This document shows, piece after piece, positions 1 to 5,105 of a DNA stretch of 10,129 nt. Origin of the DNA: JAAHGY01 sp051439365. GTDB taxonomy: Bacteria > Cyanobacteriota > Cyanobacteriia > CAKZMO01. The stretch spans positions 1-10,129 of the forward strand of contig JBFRWC010000249.1 in assembly GCA_051439365.1 (NCBI GenBank), in the 5' to 3' direction. Positions within the stretch are counted from its first letter, which is position 1; every line of letters starts with the position of its first letter. The notes under the pieces are model-generated. The model ran no database searches, was not told the origin of the DNA, and saw only the letters and a list, made by a program, of their open reading frames with translations. The position numbers and the translations under genes are program-made.

Positions 1-29
1 GGGTGGTTCGACTTGTGTGTACACGGTAG

Positions 30-66
30 CTCCCAGAACGGGAGAGGGATTTAGGGTGAGGGTCAA
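30..66. repeat. Short hairpin plus G-rich repeat-like segment
   Basis: CTCCC (30-34) and GGGAG (40-44) form a 5-bp stem around AGAAC, followed by a G-rich run with GAGGG, TTAGGG and GAGGG up to about 66. From memory, similar 'CTCCCAGAACGGGAG' plus G-rich segments recur between genes in filamentous cyanobacteria; I could not check this. No credible coding sequence is seen in 1-137. Repeat status is an inference. Confidence 0.3.
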
Positions 67-137
67 GGGATTTGCCTATTTACGCCATACGGTACTAGTC
101 CGAGAAAGAAGGTTTCAAACTCGGTAAAGTTTTAGCC

Positions 138-187
138 AAGCCGCGAAATACCCCCACTGAGGGTAGTTCGCGGCTTAAATTATTTTT
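138..187 (+). terminator. Strong hairpin with T-rich tail, likely intrinsic terminator
   Basis: AAGCCGCGAA (138-147) pairs perfectly with TTCGCGGCTT (167-176). Inside it, ACCC (150-153) pairs with GGGT (161-164) across a small internal loop. The + strand continues AAATTATTTTT (177-187), a U-rich tail in RNA. The minus-strand flank is A-rich rather than U-rich, so + strand termination fits better. The gene it would end lies upstream of the window. It would also insulate the gene at 385 from upstream transcription. Confidence 0.75.
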
Positions 188-370
188 GGCGAAATTTCTT
201 CAAAGGACCAAGGCTTAGATCTCTGCCCAAAAATAAGATGTGGCTGTGAATACCTACCTTGGTTAGGACAGAGACATTGTTGTGGCGATCGTTGTATCAT
301 GCTCCTTGCCCATTGATTGGTTGCGAAGGAATGGGCGACAATTCTGGAGCAAGATTTAACCACAGGTCAC

Positions 371-376
371 AGGAGG
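371..376 (+). promoter_or_regulatory. Ribosome binding site fixing a GTG start at 385
   Basis: A perfect AGGAGG sits 8 nt before an in-frame GTG (385-387). The other in-frame candidate starts, 259 (GTG) and ATG 331, have no comparable Shine-Dalgarno and would add 42 or 18 residues in front of the basic stretch and membrane segment. This site therefore decides the start. It is the clearest ribosome binding site in the window. Confidence 0.75.
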
Positions 377-384
377 ATTTTAGG

Positions 385-1689
385 GTGTCACTTAAACACT
401 TACTATCTGGCAGTTGGTTCCCGAGACGTTGGCCATTTCGTCAAGGCAGGTTCAATCTCCTTGTGGTGATACTGAGCGCAGTTGTCGTGGTAGTAGCCAG
501 TTATTTTTTTAATGTTAGTGAAATCCTTACAGGAAGCCGTATTACCTCCCTCGATATTTCCTATGCCGATTTGGTTGGCGATCGCTCCTGCCCCACAACC
601 AGAAATGAAATGATGCAGCCGTTCCATCCCAACAGCATTTGGAATCGGCCCATTGGCCAGGGTGCCCAATATGTAGATGCTGACTTAGAAGAAGGTCGGG
701 TGCTAAGCGGCATCACGCTTGATGAAGACATGATTATTCTAGCTCCGAGCGCCCCCCCAAAACAGCTAGTCACCACTGGTTGGGCAAGTGACAAACGATG
801 CTTGACCGAAGGAAATGATCTTTATCCCGGCTTGCAAGTGCCCATTCCGGACAACTATGAAACGACGTTTCATGGCACTACCCCTAACATGTCTGGCGCT
901 ATCCTACTGCCAGACGGCGATGTGCTGCAAAATCAGCCGTTACATGTGTGTAGTGTTGGAGGACCAGCAGGTTCAGCGTTTAAGTATCCAACGGTTAGGC
1001 TTGATGCTAATGAAGAATCCAAATGGGGTGCCCATGGCGGATCAGCTTTATCCAGTATTGGGGGAACCCTACGATGCGGAGAGATGACGAGAGAGAATCC
1101 ATCGATTCACCATGCTTTAAAAATAAACGTATTTGCCAATAAATATCTGCTGGCATGTTCCCGTGGCAAACCCTATGACGATAGCCTCATTTATCGGGCT
1201 GATGCCTATGCCTGTGAAGATGGGCCTTTGGCCTATGGTGGGACGAATCCGGCTGTCCGAATGGGTTCTCTACTGGCGTTGGCACCAGATTTTGAGGTTG
1301 ATACCTTAAGCACTATTCCAGGGCAAGCACTGGCCCATGCTTTGATGGAGTACGGTGCTTATATTGTTGATGATACCGCTCGAAACGTCTATGCCATCCC
1401 CACATCACATGAAGTGGTGGAACAACCAGATGGCTCATTCCAAGTCTGTAATTTTGCAGAACAGTTCAGACAAGAGTGGGGGTTTGATTTTAACCAGAGA
1501 CGTGGTGATTTCGCCAATGATTTCCATCAAATTGTTGGGGCACTTTCTTCCGTAGTGAACAATATTAAAAACTCCGAAACTCTTCTGGGGGAACCTGACC
1601 CAACCCCAGGTGATCCAAAGGGGTGGCAAATTAGCAAAACAGCAGGTGGCGGGACTGAGCTTGGTTGTTTCGCCAGCGCACTTGAGTAA
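385..1689 (+). CDS. Uncharacterised membrane-anchored exported protein
   Basis: I cannot name the function. From the GTG at 385 the protein is 434 residues. It has a basic N-terminus (residues 13-22, rich in Arg), one hydrophobic segment (about 23-42, VVILSAVVVVVASYFF), then a long polar domain, which predicts one membrane anchor or uncleaved signal with the domain outside the cytoplasm. That domain has eight cysteines, an even number compatible with disulfides. Distinctive motifs are NSIWNRPIG (83-91), HGGS (217-220) followed by GGTLRCGEM with Glu233, HHALKIN (242-248), GSLLALAP (294-301) and YGAYIVDDTA (323-332). From memory this pattern recurs in exported hypothetical proteins of cyanobacteria and actinobacteria; I know of no assigned reaction. 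Its place next to a polysaccharide cluster suggests, without proving, a role on cell-surface glycans. A 764-base gap separates it from the glycosyltransferases, so it may be its own transcript. The reading frame is certain; the function is open. Confidence 0.85.
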   Translation: MSLKHLLSGSWFPRRWPFRQGRFNLLVVILSAVVVVVASYFFNVSEILTGSRITSLDISYADLVGDRSCPTTRNEMMQPFHPNSIWNRPIGQGAQYVDADLEEGRVLSGITLDEDMIILAPSAPPKQLVTTGWASDKRCLTEGNDLYPGLQVPIPDNYETTFHGTTPNMSGAILLPDGDVLQNQPLHVCSVGGPAGSAFKYPTVRLDANEESKWGAHGGSALSSIGGTLRCGEMTRENPSIHHALKINVFANKYLLACSRGKPYDDSLIYRADAYACEDGPLAYGGTNPAVRMGSLLALAPDFEVDTLSTIPGQALAHALMEYGAYIVDDTARNVYAIPTSHEVVEQPDGSFQVCNFAEQFRQEWGFDFNQRRGDFANDFHQIVGALSSVVNNIKNSETLLGEPDPTPGDPKGWQISKTAGGGTELGCFASALE

Positions 1690-1723
1690 GGAATCGTCAC
1701 GCAATAAGACCAGGAATTTTTTG

Positions 1724-1756
1724 TTGGAAGGTGGGTGCGTCACGCCCACCTTCCAA
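1724..1756 (+). terminator. Long stem-loop after the exported-protein gene
   Basis: Positions 1724-1737 pair with 1743-1756 (TTGGAAGGTGGG with CCCACCTTCCAA plus T-G and G-C pairs), giving a 14-bp stem with one wobble and a 5-nt loop, 34 nt after the stop codon. Position and stability fit a terminator. No U-tract follows; six Ts precede it instead, so termination would be non-canonical. It could instead be a dispersed palindromic repeat, since its right arm resembles that of 1918-1993. Confidence 0.45.
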
Positions 1757-1845
1757 AGAAGTTCTCTGGAATCCTTAACCCTACCCATGACTGCGTTGCA
1801 AAGCCGATCTTCCCACAATCATGATCTCATAGCCGTTTAATTGAC

Positions 1846-1880
1846 GTGGCTGAACCCTGCTGCTGGTGGGGGTCAGCCAC
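1846..1880 (+). other. GC-rich stem-loop
   Basis: GTGGCTGA (1846-1853) pairs perfectly with TCAGCCAC (1873-1880). With one bulged A, CCC (1855-1857) can also pair with the G-run at 1869-1872, giving about 11 bp. No U-tract follows (ATAAATACG). It may be a second terminator, a processing site or part of a repeat. The pairing is seen directly; the role is unknown. Confidence 0.4.
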
Positions 1881-1917
1881 ATAAATACGTAAACTAAAAT
1901 AGTTTTAGCTTAGAACG

Positions 1918-1993
1918 AACATAGGAGGTTCACGCCCCCAGCGGAGACGCGAACCTTCCAGGTTGGGAGTTTTCCCTTAACGTCTCCTATGTT
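1918..1993. repeat. 76-bp element with 10-bp inverted ends and nested stems
   Basis: AACATAGGAG (1918-1927) is the exact inverse of CTCCTATGTT (1984-1993). Inside, 1924-1934 pairs with 1948-1959 (GGTTC/GAACC core, one A-C mismatch, one bulged T). GGAGACG (1943-1949) is also the inverse of CGTCTCC (1981-1987), so at least two folds compete. Terminal inverted repeats at this size resemble a miniature mobile or dispersed palindromic repeat. I see no clean target-site duplication; only a GAAC occurs on both sides, not at equivalent positions. It encodes nothing. Confidence 0.45.
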
Positions 1994-2149
1994 GAACCGG
2001 GCCAGCTTTACAGCCTCTTCACACGGAAGAACTTACGTATGAAGAGATAAAGATTTAAATGTCTCAGTACTATCACGGACCCTTGGGGTCAGGATATCCT
2101 GCATATTGGTTAAGGACGGGTTATTCCTGAAACTTTGTATAGATTGTTA

Positions 2150-2215
2150 CTTATGTGTTTTCACTGATGCTTATGTGCTTTCACTGATAGAGCTTTCACT
2201 GATAGGGCTTTCCAT
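2150..2215 (+). repeat. Degenerate tandem repeat, core CTTTCACTGATA
   Basis: Two adjacent 20-nt units (2150-2169 and 2170-2189) differ at only two positions. A shortened 15-nt unit (2190-2204) keeps the CTTTCACTGATA core, and a decayed fourth start (GGGCTTTCC, 2205-2213) follows. Such arrays arise by slippage and can act as repeated protein-binding sites. The array ends about 240 nt before the first glycosyltransferase gene. Confidence 0.6.
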
Positions 2216-2293
2216 TGCCCGTTAAGCATGCAGTAAAGAGATTCTGAGTGGTCAACATGCATGCTGTGCTCCCTCTTCCTAAAGTTTCTTGTT

Positions 2294-2320
2294 CTTAACT
2301 CATCATTTTGTTGAGTTGAG
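2294..2320 (+). other. Stem-loop in the cluster leader region
   Basis: CTTAACTCA (2294-2302) pairs with TGAGTTGAG (2312-2320) with one T-G wobble and a 9-nt loop. A smaller stem, GGCAG/CTGCC (2359-2363 with 2370-2374), follows. The + strand after the first stem is T-rich in patches but has no uninterrupted run, so I do not call it a terminator. A role in the untranslated leader is possible. Confidence 0.3.
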
Positions 2321-2426
2321 GCTCTGGGTTCTTTGTTCAAGGGAACCAGCTTTTAAGGGGCAGTTGGGGCTGCCACAGTGGAAACACCGGAATATTTGTA
2401 AATTTTTGAAAAATCTGCTTGAATAG

Positions 2427-2445
2427 CATGGTGTTTTTAACCATG
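2427..2445 (+). promoter_or_regulatory. Small hairpin just before the first glycosyltransferase start
   Basis: CATGGT (2427-2432) is the exact inverse of ACCATG (2440-2445) around a 7-nt T-rich loop. It ends 8 nt before the GTG at 2454, where a ribosome binding site would lie, and no Shine-Dalgarno is visible there. If it folds in the mRNA it could affect initiation. A 6-bp stem is short, so chance is possible. Confidence 0.3.
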
Positions 2446-2453
2446 TTGGGCGT

Positions 2454-3710
2454 GTGTCAACCAGTTCAGAATTCCACAATATGAGAAATCCTGTATTAAC
2501 GATATTCTATCAATTCAATCCGTGGAAATGCAGCATTGGTGGTATCCAGACACTGATCAAAAGCTTTATCAAGTATGCTCCGGACCGCTTTGAGGTCCGA
2601 TTAGTGGGTACTGGCGAACCTGGACAGGTTTCTGGGCGTTGGCATGAAGCTGAGTTTTCCGGCAAAGCACTCCAGTTCTTCCCCCTGATAGAGGTCGGTG
2701 ACGATAATCGCAGGAAGTTGGTGCCAACCACACTGAAGTATACGGCCTCTCTTTTCGGGAAGTCATTGAACTCTGACTTTATGCATTTCCACCGTTTGGA
2801 GCCGACGGCTGCAGCTTGGCGATGGGCCGGAGATAAGACTCTGTTTGTCCATAACGACATTCATCAGCAGATTAATGCTGGCGGAAAAGATGGAGCGATC
2901 TTATGGCAACGGTTTTCCAAGCTCTACTTTTTGATGGAGCGATCGCTCTTAGGTCAGTTTAGTCAAGTCCTTTCTTGCAATACCCAATCGGTCAAGCTAT
3001 ATCAGGACTGCTATCCAGCGATCGCCGATCGAGTGACCTATTACAAAAACGCCTTTGATACCGACATCTTTTATCCCCTTGAGGAAGCCGAGCGTCAGCA
3101 CAAACGCCAGCAGTTGGCCCATCGCCTAAAGCTATCTCCAGACACCCGGTTTTTGCTCTTTGCGGGACGGCTCCATCCTCAGAAAGACCCGTTGCTCTTA
3201 GCACGTTCGTTAGCGGCAGTATCTGATCCCTCTGTGCACTTATTAGTTGCTGGGGATGGGGAATTGAAAGAAGCCTTACAGGATGAGGTGCAGCAGTTAG
3301 GGGTGACTCAGCAAGTGACTCTGCTAGGCCCTCTGCCTCAAGAGGAGTTGGTTGAACTGCATCAAGTGGCAAGCGCCTGTGTTCTCACCAGTGCTTACGA
3401 AGGCTTACCCATTGTCGTGCTGGAAGCATTAGCCTGTGGCACTCCAGTGGTGACAACGGACTGTGGGGAAACACCCCACCTCCTGAGTGAGGGCAGCGGC
3501 ATTGTTTGTTCATCACGCCAGCCAGAAGCGATCGCCTCCAGTTGGCAGCGTGTTTTAAATAATCCTCTGCAATTTACCACTAGCGCCTGTGTTCAAGTGG
3601 CTCAACCATACAGCGCTCGGATTGTAGTGGAGCAAATCTATCAGGACATGTTGCAGCGTTGGCACAAGCAAATGGAGACGAACGGCACCACCATCACCTA
3701 TGTCACCTGA
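2454..3710 (+). CDS. Family 4 glycosyltransferase (GT-B fold)
   Basis: This retaining GT4-type enzyme would transfer a sugar from a nucleotide-sugar to a growing lipid-linked oligosaccharide at the cytoplasmic face of the inner membrane. It has 418 residues from the GTG at 2454, a normal family length. The N-terminal acceptor domain shows the early Gly-rich loop SIGGIQT (27-33). The C-terminal donor domain begins around LLFAGRLHPQKDP (about 234-246) with the usual GRL-x-x-x-K motif (Lys244). The EX7E donor-site motif is Glu316-GLPIVVL-Glu324, followed by ALACGTPVV. ATG at 2481 (residue 10) is a plausible alternative start, because family members usually begin close to the first beta strand (here VLTIFYQF); neither start has a good ribosome binding site. 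The next gene starts 52 nt downstream and is also a GT4. Donor and acceptor sugars cannot be read from sequence. Confidence 0.92.
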   Translation: MSTSSEFHNMRNPVLTIFYQFNPWKCSIGGIQTLIKSFIKYAPDRFEVRLVGTGEPGQVSGRWHEAEFSGKALQFFPLIEVGDDNRRKLVPTTLKYTASLFGKSLNSDFMHFHRLEPTAAAWRWAGDKTLFVHNDIHQQINAGGKDGAILWQRFSKLYFLMERSLLGQFSQVLSCNTQSVKLYQDCYPAIADRVTYYKNAFDTDIFYPLEEAERQHKRQQLAHRLKLSPDTRFLLFAGRLHPQKDPLLLARSLAAVSDPSVHLLVAGDGELKEALQDEVQQLGVTQQVTLLGPLPQEELVELHQVASACVLTSAYEGLPIVVLEALACGTPVVTTDCGETPHLLSEGSGIVCSSRQPEAIASSWQRVLNNPLQFTTSACVQVAQPYSARIVVEQIYQDMLQRWHKQMETNGTTITYVT

Positions 3711-3746
3711 CATTGGGGGTTCATCGGAAAGTTTCAGAGTGTAGAC

Positions 3747-3757
3747 AAGGAAGGAAG
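3747..3757 (+). promoter_or_regulatory. Purine-rich ribosome binding site for the second GT4
   Basis: AAGGAAGGAAG ends 5 nt before ATG 3763, with GGA-type Shine-Dalgarno cores at workable spacing. It supports the 3763 start and separate translation of this gene in the 52-nt spacer after the first transferase. Confidence 0.5.
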
Positions 3758-3762
3758 TCGGA

Positions 3763-4923
3763 ATGAAGATTGCGGTAATTGGGGCAAAGGGAATACCACC
3801 CAAACAGGGCGGTGTTGAGCACTACTGTGCCGAAGTTTATCCCCGCATGGTATCCCAAGGGCATGAGGTTGACTTGTATGGCAGACAGTCCTACACAGAT
3901 ACTCGTCTCTTCGAGCAACATTATTTTAGAGGAGTACGGGTTCTGCCACTACCAGGTCCAAGGGGGGGAATTGATGCACTGACAACGTCGGCTTTGGGGG
4001 CACTGCTTTCGTTGAAGGAACAATACGACATTATTCACTTTCACGCCCTGGGACCGGCTCTGTTTTCCAGTATTGCCAAGTTTTCTTCTGCTAAAGTCGT
4101 GGTCACTTGCCACGGTCTAGACTGGCAACGAGCGAAATGGAATGGACTAACCAGTTGGCTCATTCGCTCCGGTGAACGATCTGCTAACTCTTGGGCCGAT
4201 GAAATCATCGTTGTTTCTAAGGCGCTTCAATCCTATTTCTTGCAGGGCTACGATCGGCCCACCACCCATATTACTAATGCTCCAGCCCACTACGCTCCAG
4301 CAGACCCAGACTTTAACTACGGAAAATCTCTGGGTTTACAGCAAGGGCGCTATCTCGTGTTTTTAGGGCGATTGGTTCCTGAAAAGCGTCCTGATCTTCT
4401 GATTGAAGCATTCAAAAAACTGGAGGCTCCTGATTGGAAATTGGTGTTTATTGGAGCCGAAGGAGGAGCTGCCGAATACTGCCAGGAGCTGTTTGCTGCG
4501 GCTGCAAACTGTCCGAACATCGTCTTTGCGGGCGAGCAACGAGGTGCCCATCTATCAGAGCTGGTGCAAGGGGCTGGGCTGTTTGTCCAACCTTCAGACA
4601 TTGAAGGACTACCACTGTCGCTGCTTGAAGCCATGCGTGAGGGTATACCTGTCGTTGCCAGTGACATTCCCCCTCACAAACAGCTCTTGGCTCCCGATCG
4701 GGGGCTACTGTTTAGGGCTGGCGACCTCGACAATTGTTTTAAGTCGTTGAGATTGGCGATCGCCGATCCTGAAGCCATGTCAGAGATGGCTACTGCCGCT
4801 ACGGCATATGTTGAATCTAACCATAGTTGGGATAAGATTACGGGTGAGAACCTCAAGGTATATGAGCAATTGCTCAGCAAGTCAGGTGACACCGCTCGGG
4901 TTGTCACCCAGACTGAAGCTTGA
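3763..4923 (+). CDS. Family 4 glycosyltransferase (GT-B fold), second copy
   Basis: This is a second GT4-type transferase, 386 residues, expected to add another sugar to the same lipid-linked unit in the cytoplasm. The start MKIAVIGAKGIPPKQGGVEHY is typical of family members whose first strand leads into a Gly-rich loop. The donor domain begins with LVFLGRLVPEKRPDLL (about 198-213; Lys208 in the GRL-x-x-x-K motif). The EX7E motif is Glu281-GLPLSLL-Glu289, then AMREGIPVVASDIPPHKQLL. Both motifs are intact, so activity is expected. It is clearly divergent from the preceding GT4, so the pair probably has different specificities rather than being a recent duplicate. A 182-base gap follows before the Wzc-like gene. 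The exact sugar is unknown. Confidence 0.93.
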   Translation: MKIAVIGAKGIPPKQGGVEHYCAEVYPRMVSQGHEVDLYGRQSYTDTRLFEQHYFRGVRVLPLPGPRGGIDALTTSALGALLSLKEQYDIIHFHALGPALFSSIAKFSSAKVVVTCHGLDWQRAKWNGLTSWLIRSGERSANSWADEIIVVSKALQSYFLQGYDRPTTHITNAPAHYAPADPDFNYGKSLGLQQGRYLVFLGRLVPEKRPDLLIEAFKKLEAPDWKLVFIGAEGGAAEYCQELFAAAANCPNIVFAGEQRGAHLSELVQGAGLFVQPSDIEGLPLSLLEAMREGIPVVASDIPPHKQLLAPDRGLLFRAGDLDNCFKSLRLAIADPEAMSEMATAATAYVESNHSWDKITGENLKVYEQLLSKSGDTARVVTQTEA

Positions 4924-4992
4924 GGGAACTTGCTGGAAGAATGGGATTTTTCCACGGCAAACGAAGAGAGCGTCAGACCAACGGCAGTGTGG

Positions 4993-5000
4993 GCGATCGC
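4993..5000. repeat. HIP1 octamer GCGATCGC (one of seven)
   Basis: The perfect palindrome GCGATCGC lies in the 182-base gap before the Wzc-like gene. Six more perfect copies are in coding DNA at 579-586, 2939-2946, 3019-3026, 3529-3536, 4756-4763 and 7099-7106. One per about 1.4 kb is far above the chance rate of one per 65 kb, and this over-representation is a known hallmark of many cyanobacterial genomes. Confidence 0.9.
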
Positions 5001-5105
5001 TTTGTTTGCCACGGAGAACTAATGTGGGGGCACTCTACAAAGAATCTTTCAGGTTTTCCACTTACTTATATGAGTTCAGTTATATCCTAGTCAGATTCGC
5101 GCATC

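Larger units (their letters stand above)
1690..2453. other. 764-base structured gap without a credible gene
   Basis: No convincing coding sequence is seen on either strand; the open frames here are short or are antisense to the upstream gene. The stretch holds at least seven inverted repeats: 1724-1756, 1846-1880, 1894-1908 (CTAAAA/TTTTAG, 3-nt loop), 1918-1993, 2225-2265 (AGCATGCA/TGCATGCT, 25 nt apart), 2294-2320 and 2427-2445. It also holds a short tandem array (2150-2215). It likely contains the terminator of the upstream gene and the promoter and leader of the cluster, but I could not find a convincing -35/-10 pair. Confidence 0.6.

Noticed and set aside
815..1087. 90-codon + strand frame inside the exported-protein gene
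   Set aside because: It overlaps the motif-rich part of the real frame; its peptide has no recognisable motif.
1435..1818. 127-codon open frame on the minus strand
   Set aside because: It is mostly antisense to the strongly supported exported-protein gene, runs through the 1724-1756 stem-loop, and its translation shows no domain-like pattern.
1913..1998. GAAC on both sides of the 76-bp element as a target-site duplication
   Set aside because: The copies are not at equivalent distances from the inverted ends, and four bases are too few to be convincing.
2138..2143. TATAGA as a -10 element upstream of the cluster
   Set aside because: No acceptable -35 sequence lies 16-18 nt upstream.
2150..2215. 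CRISPR array
   Set aside because: The units are directly adjacent with no spacers and are degenerate; no cas-like gene is present.
2443..2445. ATG at 2443 as start of the first GT4
   Set aside because: It is out of frame with the GT4 coding sequence, and the in-frame path upstream of 2454 soon meets a TAG at 2424.
1690..2453. tRNA or rRNA gene in the long gap
   Set aside because: I see no cloverleaf with a T-loop consensus and no rRNA-like stretch.
2992..3372. 126-codon minus-strand frame opposite the first GT4
   Set aside because: It is a shadow of the GT4 frame, which carries the conserved motifs on the other strand.
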